Below are positions 55,824-64,000 of a stretch of 64,000 bases of DNA, piece by piece (the stretch's first letter is position 1; every line of letters starts with the position of its first letter). A model generated the notes under the pieces. It had not been told where the DNA came from. It searched no databases and was given only the letters and a program-made list of their open reading frames with translations. Position numbers and translations under genes: made by a program. Source of the DNA: Bacteroidota bacterium (GTDB taxonomy: Bacteria > Bacteroidota > Bacteroidia > AKYH767-A > OLB10); the NCBI GenBank assembly GCA_016714005.1, contig JADJOA010000015.1, positions 1-64,000 of the forward strand. Direction: 5' to 3'.

Positions 55824-56707
55824 TAATAACCAACTGAAATATTATTAGGGTCAGAAGCCTTTGGATGTACACACATTACAGGAACCTTACTGTGGTTTAC
55901 TACCTGGGTTGCATAAGTTCCTAAGAAGAAGCCGGTAATGCTTGGTTCTTGTTCTGTCATAATCACTATAAGATCGCCATCTAATTCTTCAGCAACAGTC
56001 ATTGTCATTTTTGCAAGATTATCACCATTAATATACTTGGTTTCACAGCTTACTTCGTGCTTGGTTAGCCATTCATCTACCTGCTCAACCTTTATTGTAA
56101 ATCTTCTCTTAATGTCCTCATTACTCATATTCATTAAACCAACAACAATAATATGCGAGCCATAAGCTTTTGCAAGTTCCATAGCGAAGTTAACTTTTTG
56201 ACGTGATGCAGCAGTATCATCTATTGGCAAAACAATACGTTTAAAGCCCAACCTTTTTGCATGTTCTTGCACTGAAATTACAGGACATGAAGCTTCCTCA
56301 ACAACCTTTGAAGTGTTTGTGCCTACGTTAAAACGTTTGTATCCGCTTACACCATGCGTACCCATAATAATAACATCGGCATTTTCCTTTTCAGCAGTGC
56401 TTACAATGGTTTTGTATATTCTTCCTACTTCTGTTTTGTAGGTAGTAGTAATTCCATTTTTTGCATGTATATCCTGTGCAATTTTAGAAAGCTTTTCATT
56501 TGATTCCGTTTCAATTTTTTTGTCAACACCTCCAAAAGCTGCGCCTAAAGCAGAGGTAAACGAAACTGATTCGAGAATGTGTAAAAGCATCATTTCGGCT
56601 CTTAAAAGTTTTGCCATAAATACGGCATGCTCAAGGCTTAAGGCCGCTGTTTCGGAAAAATCGTAGGGGATTAAAATCTTCTTAATTTCAAAATCTTTGT
56701 TTTCCAT
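55823..56707 (-). CDS. Universal stress protein, two UspA domains
   Basis: An intact 294-residue tandem UspA protein. Domain 1 starts EIKKILIPYDFSETAALSLE and has the nucleotide-binding MGTHGVSGYKRFNVGTNTSK, close to the G-x2-G-x9-G-S/T motif, so it probably binds ATP. Domain 2 starts FKRIVLPIDDTAASRQKVNF and has VIMTEQEPSITGFFLGTYAT, which lacks the glycine-rich loop, so it probably does not bind nucleotide. Such proteins are induced under stress or anoxia. The next gene start overlaps its stop by one base. A second tandem UspA gene follows upstream. Confidence 0.92.
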   Translation of the reverse strand: MENKDFEIKKILIPYDFSETAALSLEHAVFMAKLLRAEMMLLHILESVSFTSALGAAFGGVDKKIETESNEKLSKIAQDIHAKNGITTTYKTEVGRIYKTIVSTAEKENADVIIMGTHGVSGYKRFNVGTNTSKVVEEASCPVISVQEHAKRLGFKRIVLPIDDTAASRQKVNFAMELAKAYGSHIIVVGLMNMSNEDIKRRFTIKVEQVDEWLTKHEVSCETKYINGDNLAKMTMTVAEELDGDLIVIMTEQEPSITGFFLGTYATQVVNHSKVPVMCVHPKASDPNNISVGY

Positions 56708-56736
56708 ATTCTGAGATTTTTATTGTTGATGAGGAT

Positions 56737-57616
56737 TTATGATAAAACGAATTCTGTAAGGTCTTTCTTCTTTACAGGGCGGATACAAAGAACCGGAATA
56801 TCTAACAAGTTAATTAGTTCCTGTGCTTTTGAGCCGAGAAACAAATCGGTAAAGTTTGATTCCTGCTGAGTCATAATCACAACCAAATCGGCATTTACCA
56901 GTTTTGCATATTCATGAATCCCTTCTGCCACTTCATCATTTTGAATACATGCTGTAGAGCATTTAATATTTTCGGCTTCAACAAATTCTTTTACCTGATC
57001 CATCTGCCGTTCTAATTTTTGATGATAAACTCATCATCATTTTCAAGAATTGTAACTATATGAACATGCGATTTATAAAGTCGTGCTAGTTCTATTGTTT
57101 TATTTACTTTTTCTTTTTGTTTCTTTGGTTAAGTCAAGCGGCAATAAAATATTCTCACACCCTTTGCGGTGTGCGGTACCTTTATGGTAATTACCGGGCA
57201 CTCAGCTTCTCTGATTACTCTTGAGGCATTGGAGCCCAGAAATTTTTTTACCAAGGTGGAACTTCCCATCGTTCCCATTATAATTAACGAAGCGTTGCAA
57301 TCATTTGATTCTTCAATAATCTCATTGTAAATTTTACCTGTACGTACGCTGGTTGTTGCAATTATGTTTTGCTCATCTTTTAACTTAACGGCAATCTCGT
57401 CAAGCTTATTTTGCAAATCTTCTTTAATAGTATCGCCATAATTGTATTGAGATAAAAATCCCTCGGTTAAACTGCTTAAAAATCCTGGTCAATTACATGC
57501 AAAAGCCTGAGAGGCGAGTTGGTTAGCCTCGCAAGATTATATGATTGGCTTAAAGCAATAAACGACTGTGAAGAAAAATCAAGGGGAACTAAAATAGGGC
57601 CATTTTCACTACTCAT
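56737..57616 (-). CDS. Universal stress protein, two UspA domains, frame-disrupted
   Basis: A second tandem UspA protein of about 293 residues. MSSENGPILVPLDFSSQSFI begins domain 1, with a break near 57480 and then IIMGTMGSSTLVKKFLGSNA, a nucleotide-loop variant with GSSTLVKKFLGS. A break near 57130 and another near 57020 precede domain 2, which has LARLYKSHVHIVTILENDDE and VVIMTQQESNFTDLFLGSKA. It is 29 bases from the first usp gene on the same strand. The two genes are related in sequence and probably arose by duplication. They may respond to the same signal. Confidence 0.88.
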
Positions 57617-57728
57617 ACATCAATTACTTGGTTATTGCAAACCTAAATGTTTTTTTGGAACATTATTGACAAAATTCTAAAAAGTTTGCAGTAATATTTT
57701 CAAGTCTGCTTATAATTTGGTTTTGATA

Positions 57729-59486
57729 CTAATAGTCTAAATCTAAATCGAAGCGTTTTTTAAGTTCTCAAGAGCAGGATTCTTTTCAGCCATTTTTTTA
57801 AATTTATCCTTAGCGGTGTAAGCTTTTGCTGGCTCTTCGGAAAACTCAATAATGCGCGTTTGAAGTTGAATGTTGCTGTTATGTAATTGGGTTTTGAGGA
57901 ATTCAAGAAGGTCAACTTTTAAAAGTTTAAGTTCTTCTTCCTGTACCTTGTTTGTAACGGCAAACTCAATAAGGTTATTATCTCTAAGCTCTGGTTTTCT
58001 TGATAGTAGTGTAACAGAAATATTTTTCTGCCTTTTCGTCCATTATTTTTGCAAAAGCATTCCAGGAAGTGTAAACATTGCTTTCGGTTATAGGCTCGTC
58101 TTCAACTATAACATATGGCGCATCAGTTATCTTTTTTTTTTCGGTATCGCTGTCAGAAGGTTTTGCTTTGTTTGCCAACGATGAAAGGGAAATGCCTGTT
58201 AGGGATGTTTTGGGAGCAGAAGGAGGTGTGTTTTGTAGAACCGGTTGAGCAGGAGGGGATGGTTTTTTATTTCGTGCTGCGGCTCATTTGCAGTAGTAGG
58301 TTTTGCTTGTGAGGTTATATTTACTTGTTGGGAATTTATAGTTTGTATGGGTTTTACTGAGGCCAGTGGCTGTGTTGATTGCTGAACTGCCAAGGCATTA
58401 ACTGTACACATTTTGAGCAATGCAATTTCAACATGCAGGCGTTGGTTTTTGGCACTGCGGTATTCAACATCGCAACGGTTACAAATTTCAATCAGTTTTA
58501 AAAGATGAGGTACATCGCATATTTTACTCTGTGTTTTGTATTTTTCTTTTATCCCTGCGCTTACCTCAAGCAGTTGAAGTGTCACTTCATCTTTACACAC
58601 TAATAAATCACGGAAATGATTACTTAGCCCGGTAATGAAATTGTGTGAGTCAAATCCTTCGCTCAACAATTCGCTGAATGTTAATAGAATTTGAGAAACA
58701 TTTCCATTAACAATATCATCGGTCAGGCGGAAATAATAATCGTAATCTAAAATGTTAAGGTTGCTGATGACATCTTTGTAAGTGATTTTATTTCCAGCAT
58801 AGCTAACTATCTGGTCAAAAATGGAAAGTGCATCACGCAAAGCACCATCAGCTTTTTGTGCGATTATGTGCAATGCATCGGGTTCCGGCTACAATTTCTT
58901 CTTTATCGGCAATTTCTACAAGATGTTTAGCTATGTCTTCAATTTGTATGCGGTTAAAATCAAAAATCTGACAACGTGATAATATGGTTGGAATTATTTT
59001 GTGCTTTTCTGTAGTGGCAAGTATAAAAATGGCATAGGAGGGAGGTTCTTCCAACGTTTTAAGAAAAGCATTGAAGGCTGCGGCAGACAGCATGTGAACC
59101 TCATCAATAATGTATATTTTAAATTTACCCGAAGCAGGAGCAAAACGAACCTGGTCAACTAAGTTTCTTATATCATCTACTGAATTATTTGAAGCTGCAT
59201 CTAATTCAAAAATATTTAATGACTGACCCCCATTAAATGATATACATGATTCGCAATTATTGCAGGCTTCTGTGCCATCGGTAATGTTTGTGCAGTTAAT
59301 TGTTTTGGCAAGAATACGTGCGCAGGTTGTTTTACCTACGCCACGAGGCCCGGTAAATAAAAAAGCCTGTGCAAGGTGATTATTTTTTATTGCATTTTTT
59401 AAAGTAGTAGAAACATGCGTCTGTCCCACAACACTATCAAACATAGCCGGACGGTACTTTCGTGCCGAAACAACAAAACTGCTCAT
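57729..59486 (-). CDS. dnaX: DNA polymerase III subunit gamma/tau, frame-disrupted
   Basis: The clamp-loader ATPase. MSSFVVSARKYRPAMFDSVV is the usual start. The Walker A loop is GPRGVGKTTCARILAKTINC, the zinc site is CNNCESC with an upstream Cys, Walker B is IYIIDEVHMLSAAAFNAFLK, and ILATTEKHKIIPTILSRCQI carries the sensor SRC. A break near 58880 (one extra G) precedes HIIAQKADGALRDALSIFDQ. The tau-type tail breaks near 58265 and 58000 and ends NPALENLKKRFDLDLDY at 57729. About 585 codons. The breaks are in homopolymers and do not look like the programmed shift that makes gamma in E. coli. Confidence 0.95.
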
Positions 59487-59570
59487 ATCTTTTGTTCTAA
59501 AATTCTCTTTACAAACTTAAGAAAAATTAAAAGGGGAAGATTGATCAGGGCTTTTTTGTATGATTACACC

Positions 59571-60344
59571 ATGAATCAACTTTTAATTTTTTTGCAAAAT
59601 CAGGTAAAATTTTTTCTTGCTTTTGGTTTGATTTTATTTAGCCTTGAGGGTAATGCTCAGGAAACAAACTTAGATGTAGTTTATAAAAGAGATGGAACAA
59701 TAATTAAAGGAACTATTATTGAAATTATTCCTAAGAGGGAAGTGAAGATTAAAACTCAGAATGGAGAATTGGTAAATGTGGATTTAAATGAAGTAAAAAA
59801 CATTGGAAAGGTTGAAGGGGTTGATAAAAGAAAATCTAAGTATCAGATGATGTTAGATTTTGGATACAATATCGGTGTTGGAACTCTAAAATCAAGTACC
59901 GGAAACACTAAAAACAAAGATGCCATTTATTCTTTCAATATTATTCAGTCAGGCTTTAATATTAAGCAGAAGTATTCCATAGGATTAGGGTTTGGTTTGG
60001 ATGTATTTAAGGAGACAACGCAACTGCCTGTGTTTTTAGATTTCAGGCAACAGATTTTAAAAAGCAGGCTAAAGGTTGCTTTGGTTGCTGACTGTGGTTA
60101 CAATTTCGGACTTGAAAAGGAAGAAGATGCTTATTTGACTGTAAAAGATAAAGGCGGTATCATGTTTAACACCAACATTGGTTTTGAATTTGATTTTTCA
60201 AAAACCAGTGCTGTTTATTGTACAGTGGGGTATAAATTTTTGGAAGATAAAATTACAGGAACTGACCGGAGGGGCACACCGGTTTTTAATGAAAATAAAA
60301 GGGGAGGTTTTTTAGTATTACGGCTTGGGTTTGCTTTTGGCTAA
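59571..60344 (+). CDS. Exported protein, small beta-barrel with N-terminal KOW-like segment
   Basis: An intact 257-residue protein starting MNQLLIFLQNQVKFFLAFGL, a signal peptide with a cut after GNAQ. The first 50 mature residues (VVYKRDGTIIKGTIIEIIPK and REVKIKTQNGELVNVDLNEV) form a small beta-barrel common in Bacteroidota exported proteins. The rest has outer-membrane barrel-like strands (YQMMLDFGYNIGVGTLKSS, YSIGLGFGLDVF, GFLVLRLGFAFG). An upstream in-frame ATG would overlap dnaX and add 52 basic residues, which is unlikely. It may pair an OM barrel with a periplasmic or surface binding segment. Unknown function. Confidence 0.75.
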   Translation: MNQLLIFLQNQVKFFLAFGLILFSLEGNAQETNLDVVYKRDGTIIKGTIIEIIPKREVKIKTQNGELVNVDLNEVKNIGKVEGVDKRKSKYQMMLDFGYNIGVGTLKSSTGNTKNKDAIYSFNIIQSGFNIKQKYSIGLGFGLDVFKETTQLPVFLDFRQQILKSRLKVALVADCGYNFGLEKEEDAYLTVKDKGGIMFNTNIGFEFDFSKTSAVYCTVGYKFLEDKITGTDRRGTPVFNENKRGGFLVLRLGFAFG

Positions 60345-60397
60345 CCATAAAAAAATAAAGTTTGTTTTTTAATAAGGAAGTATTTAAAGCAGAAAAA

Positions 60398-60925
60398 TTA
60401 TTTGGTTGTTTTAGCATTAATCTGCTGCCCTAATTTTTCAAATTCAATATCATTAGGTTCCCACAATTCAATTTTATTTCCTTCTATATCCATTATGTGT
60501 ACAAATTTTCCATAGTTATAAGTTTCAATACTATCGGTAATGGTTACTCCTTCTTTCTTTAACTCTGCTATAAGAGCGGTTAAATTTTCAACCCTGTAGT
60601 TAATCATAAAATCTTTTTGCGAAGGCTCAAAATACTTTGTTGTTTCTTTAAACGGGCTCCATTGCGTAAAACCTTTTTTGGTGCTGTCTGCGCCCTGCCA
60701 CCACTCAAAAACCGAACCGTATTGATTTACTTGTAAACCAAGATGCACCTGATACCATTCCCTAATTTTTTTTGGGTCTTTGCACTTAAAGAAAATTCCA
60801 CCAATGCCCGTTACTCTTTTTAAGTGGTTTTGGTTATTAGGTTTATGACTGATAAAACTATTGAATGCATAACCAATTAGAAAGGATGCTGCCAGCGCAA
60901 GTGTAATGATTAATTTTTTTTGCAT
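60398..60925 (-). CDS. VOC (glyoxalase/bleomycin resistance) superfamily protein with N-terminal anchor
   Basis: An intact 175-residue protein. The first 27 residues (MQKKLIITLALAASFLIGYA) are a signal or membrane anchor. The VOC fold has GIGGIFFKCKDPKKIREWYQ with VHLGLQVNQYGSVFEWWQ in the first beta-alpha-beta-beta-beta module, and FMINYRVENLTALIAELKKE with VHIMDIEGNKIELWEPND in the second. The C-terminal EGNKIELWEP matches the metal Glu position. It is close to the PhnB/glyoxalase-like group and probably acts on a small molecule in the periplasm, which is unusual for VOC enzymes. Confidence 0.87.
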   Translation of the reverse strand: MQKKLIITLALAASFLIGYAFNSFISHKPNNQNHLKRVTGIGGIFFKCKDPKKIREWYQVHLGLQVNQYGSVFEWWQGADSTKKGFTQWSPFKETTKYFEPSQKDFMINYRVENLTALIAELKKEGVTITDSIETYNYGKFVHIMDIEGNKIELWEPNDIEFEKLGQQINAKTTK

Positions 60926-61043
60926 GTTGTTTTAGTTAGATGTTTAAGGGCATGTTTTTTTAAAAGAGGATTTAAGTATTTAACAATTAACTTTTCGTAG
61001 CATCTTCCCTAAAATCGAATAAAGCAAAAACAACGTTCTATAA

Positions 61044-62862
61044 CTATTTCCTTTCAAACCTTTTTATTAACTCATCCTTTGAAAGGCTTACAATAATAGC
61101 CTTGCCATTAAACGTGTAATTGTGCGATTGACATTCAAACAAATTATCACACAGCGTTTTCATCTCTTTGTGTGTAAGTGTTTGCCCCAATTTTACCGAG
61201 GCATTTTGTGCAAGTGAGCGTGCTGTTTTTTCGAGCAGTTGTTTTTTGTCAATGGTTGCGCCCGAATCAAAATCTTCAACTAATTTTTCGAGCAGCCATT
61301 TTTCTTTTCCCTTTTCAACGTAAGCGGGTGTGGCATGTAATACAAAAGCATTCTTGCCAAAATCGCGTATGTCAAAACCAAAAGTCTTTAGCGGTTCAGC
61401 AATTTGTTGTAGTGCATGAAAAGATTGCGTGCTCAGTTCAATTATTACCGGAAACAATTCCTGCTGGCTTACGGCACTGCTGTTTTGCAGTTGCGCTATA
61501 TTTTTTTCGTACAACACCTGCTCATGCGCAGCCTGCTGGTCAATTAAAACAAGTTGGTTTTTGTGGTAAGTAAGAATATAGCTGTTATAAACCTGTTCAA
61601 AAAAATGAACGTGCTGCACGGCATGAGAGAATGGCGCTATTACTTCCTGTTTTTGTGACTGAAAATTTTCTTCGGGTTTAATTTTTTCGGCAATACGTTG
61701 CTGCCAGTCGGTTTTAATGGAAGTGTTTAAAGTTGCGCCCTGCTGCTTTTCTTCTTCTTTAAAAGGATTGTAATGCGGGTTAACTTTAATGGTAGGTTGC
61801 AATGGTATTCTGTCACCCTTAAAAACGGGGATGTTGAATGACTGTTCTTGGTCAAAATCTAAGGTTGGGGCTATACTGAATTTGCCCATAGCACGTTTTA
61901 CGGCAGCACGCAGTATGGCATAAATGGGTTTTTCATCTTCAAACTTAATTTCCGTTTTGGTGGGGTGAATATTTATATCAATTCTTGACGGATCAATTTG
62001 AAGCATTAAAAAGTAGGTGGGAAAGCTGCCGTTAGGGAGCAACTCTTCAAAAGCATTTGTTACAGCATGATTAAGGTATCCATCGCGTATGTAGCGGTTA
62101 TTGATAAAAAATATTGCTCGCCCCGCACTTTTTTTGCAAACTCTGGCTTACCCACAAAACCTGTAATGTTAACCACAGTGGTGTTTTCTTCAACAGGTAC
62201 TAAGCGCTCGTTATAGTTGCTGCCAAACACGGCACAAATGCGCTGGCGCAAATTGCTAATGGGTAAATTGAAAATTTCAAGCCCGTTGTGGTGAAGTGTA
62301 AAAGCAATTTCCGGATGTGGCAATGCCACCCTTTGGAACTCTTCAAGTATATGCCTGAACTCGACTGCTGTTGACTTTAAAAAATTTCTGCGTGCAGGTA
62401 CGTTGTAAAAAAGATTTTTAATTGCAACGCTTGTGCCATGCGGAGTTGCACAAAGTTGCTGTGAAACTACTTCAGAGCCTTCTATAATTATTTCTGTTCC
62501 TGTTTCTTTATCGTGCAATCGTGTTTTAAGCTCAACTTGCGCAACGGCAGCAATTGATGCCAATGCTTCGCCTCTAAAGCCTTTTGTTTTAATAGTGAAT
62601 AATTCTTCGGCAGTAGAGAGTTTACTTGTTGCATGTCTTTCAAAACTCATTCGCGCATCTGTCTCACTCATGCCAATGCCATTATCTATTACCTGCAAAA
62701 AGGTTTTGCCAGCTTCTTAAATTATCACTTTTATGAAAGTGGCTTTTGCATCAACAGCATTTTCCATCAACTCCTTTAATGCAGAGGCAGGGCGTTGTAT
62801 AACCTCGCCTGCTGCAATCTGGTTGGCAATGCTATCGGCAATAACTTTATTATGTCGGGCAT
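61044..62862 (-). CDS. mutL: DNA mismatch repair protein MutL, frame-disrupted
   Basis: It couples MutS mismatch recognition to strand incision. Start MPDIIK at 62862; one base missing near 62843 breaks the frame, which resumes SIANQIAAGEVIQRPASALK with ELMENAVDA (ATP site). A break near 62717 precedes DNGIGMSETDARMSFERHAT, then TKGFRGEALASIAAVAQVEL and GTSVAIKNLFYNVPARRNFL. Another near 62055 precedes the C-terminal half, with IDPSRIDINIHPTKTEIKFE and LIDQQAAHEQVLYEKNIA. The last is the DQHA(x)2E(x)4E nuclease motif with Gln for His. About 606 codons, normal for the phylum. Confidence 0.95.
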
Positions 62863-62904
62863 GGTTTACAAATGTATTATTTTGAGCGAAGAATTTGCTG
62901 AACT

Positions 62905-64000
62905 CTACCGGGCAAACTCGCTCAACTCTAGCCATCGAATGGTTTTTTCTTCAATGGTGTTGCACACTTGCAGGTACTCATTAGAAACAGCATTTAATTT
63001 ATCGTGTGCTATATTTCCAGAATTCATATCAGTAAGTAGTTCCGTTTTTTTTGCCTCCAGTTTTTCAATCTCTTTTTCTAAAGTTTCAAACTCCATTTTT
63101 TCTTTAAAAGTAAGTTTATTTTTAGGCTGGTTATTTTTTGAGAAACTGTTATCTGTAATTTCTTTTTTCTCTTTTACCGCTTCTTTCTTTTCTTCTTCTT
63201 TCTGCTCGCGGTAATCGGTGTAGTTTCCGTTAATGTCTTTTATTTTTCCATCGCCCTCAAAAACTAAAATATGATCAACCAATTTATCCATAAAATAACG
63301 ATCGTGCGTTACCAATAACATACAACCTTCATAGCTCATCAAAAAATCTTCAAGTGTGTTAAGTGTAACTATATCTAAATCGTTTGTTGGCTCATCTAAA
63401 ATTAAAAAGTTTGGATTTTTAAGCAGCACAGTCAGCAAATGCAGGCGGCTTCTTTCTCCGCCACTTAATTTAGAAACATAGGTATGTTGTTTGGAACCGG
63501 GAAAATTCCATTTGGTTAAAAACTGCGCAACGTTCATATAGTTTCCTCCGCCAAGGTCAACATAGTCGGTAATATCTCGCACTATATCTATCACACGTTT
63601 GTCTTCTTCCAATATCATTTTCTCTTGAGAGAAGTAACCAAATACCACCGTTTGCCCTGCTTTAATTTTACCGGCATCGGGCTTGTCTAAACCCATTACC
63701 AAATTTAGCAGTGTTGTTTTGCCTACACCATTTTTCCCAACAATTCCAATCCTTTCGCCACGCTTAAAGGTGTAAGCAAAATCTTTTAAAAGCACTTTAT
63801 CGTTATATGCTTTGCTGATGTATTCAAACTCTAAAATTTTGCTGCCAAGCCTGTTCATTTGTAATGTGATGTTCAGTTTGTCATCACCCTTTTTTTGCTT
63901 GGCAACTTTCTCTGTTTCGTAAAAAGAATCTTCGCGCGCTTTTTGTTTTGTGCCACGCGCCTTGGGTTGCTTGCGCATCCATTCCAACTCACGCCTGTAA
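62905..64000 (-). CDS. ABC-F family ATP-binding protein, C-terminal part (runs off the window)
   Basis: The reading frame is open to the window edge, so only the second half is here. It begins in the linker RRELEWMRKQPKARGTKQKA, characteristic of the Uup group. The second nucleotide-binding domain has Walker A GIVGKNGVGKTTLLNL, signature KLSGGERSRLHLLTVLLKNP, Walker B FLILDEPTNDLDIVTLNTLE and H-loop LLVTHDRYFMDKLVDHIL. The C-terminus (KNKLTFKEKMEFETLEKEIE) is the coiled-coil Uup domain. ABC-F proteins act on ribosomes or on DNA branch structures. mutL lies 42 bases downstream. Confidence 0.93.
   Translation of the reverse strand, partial: YRRELEWMRKQPKARGTKQKAREDSFYETEKVAKQKKGDDKLNITLQMNRLGSKILEFEYISKAYNDKVLLKDFAYTFKRGERIGIVGKNGVGKTTLLNLVMGLDKPDAGKIKAGQTVVFGYFSQEKMILEEDKRVIDIVRDITDYVDLGGGNYMNVAQFLTKWNFPGSKQHTYVSKLSGGERSRLHLLTVLLKNPNFLILDEPTNDLDIVTLNTLEDFLMSYEGCMLLVTHDRYFMDKLVDHILVFEGDGKIKDINGNYTDYREQKEEEKKEAVKEKKEITDNSFSKNNQPKNKLTFKEKMEFETLEKEIEKLEAKKTELLTDMNSGNIAHDKLNAVSNEYLQVCNTIEEKTIRWLELSEFAR

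Noticed and set aside
57729..59486. Programmed ribosomal frameshift in dnaX
   Set aside because: The breaks near 58880 and 58265 are an extra G and a missing A in runs, without a slippery heptamer and stem, and other genes show the same breaks.
59415..59570. N-terminal extension of the barrel protein gene overlapping dnaX
   Set aside because: The extension is basic, overlaps the dnaX start on the other strand, and would bury the signal peptide that begins at MNQLLIFL.
1..64000. tRNA or rRNA genes
   Set aside because: No cloverleaf-like segments with a TΨC-type GGTTCGAATCC motif or rRNA conserved blocks were seen by eye; a covariance search was not possible.

Overview
This window is a stretch of chromosome from a member of the Bacteroidota. 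It is AT-rich. Promoters match the phylum's TAnnTTTG -7 element. Three large secreted proteins carry type IX secretion (T9SS) C-terminal sorting domains. Several families are typical of the phylum: a patatin fused to a BamA-like barrel, tandem universal stress proteins, FKBP lipoproteins, and a MetK-type housekeeping core. A Chitinophagales or Saprospiria-like lineage is my best guess; class and below are not resolved from sequence alone.

The dominant technical feature is that more than half of the genes (about 35 of 61), including essential ones (metK, rplU, ispH, pdhB, pfkA, thyA, dnaX, mutL, prmC, ribD), are broken by one-base insertions or deletions. In those checked base by base these are mostly in homopolymer runs, and the downstream part continues at once in another frame. 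I read these as sequencing or assembly errors, not gene decay. I annotate each as one gene over its full span and state where the frame breaks.

Layout: 0.1-2.2 kb, an operon of small membrane proteins with a winged-helix regulator and two matching operator-like palindromes. 2.5-7.3 kb, metK, two GT4 glycosyltransferases, and rplU-rpmA with its own promoter and terminator. 7.3-17.1 kb, an ABC exporter, two T9SS cargo proteins, and between them a Wzy/Wzz/Wzx surface polysaccharide set. 17.2-25 kb, gpx, ispH, tsaC, cca, hbd, and a second polysaccharide block (lipid-linked sugar phosphotransferase, a coupled lipoprotein, a Gfo/Idh/MocA oxidoreductase). 25-36.3 kb, pcm, a barrel protein, pdhB, comB, gcvT, the patatin, a 720-bp gene-poor interval with repeats, a third T9SS cargo, and pfkA. 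36.5-42.5 kb, a BadF-type kinase, a GT22-like mannosyltransferase, an HNH protein, prmC, ribD and an EamA transporter. 42.5-50.7 kb, a YdeP-like molybdoenzyme cassette, the nucleotide/DNA block xerD-folA-thyA-gyrB, and a DUF1761 protein. 50.7-64 kb, a cytochrome c/PHM-type copper monooxygenase with a redoxin, two FKBP lipoproteins, paaD, two universal stress proteins, dnaX, a barrel protein, a VOC protein, mutL and the end of an ABC-F gene.

I saw no rRNA, tRNA, CRISPR array, insertion sequence or prophage. The most unusual material is non-coding: quasi-palindromic elements built from a short word repeated about every 9-10 nt (2.3, 50.7 and 52.7 kb), the paired CTTTG-N5-CAAAG sites, and the repeat cluster at 33.1 kb.
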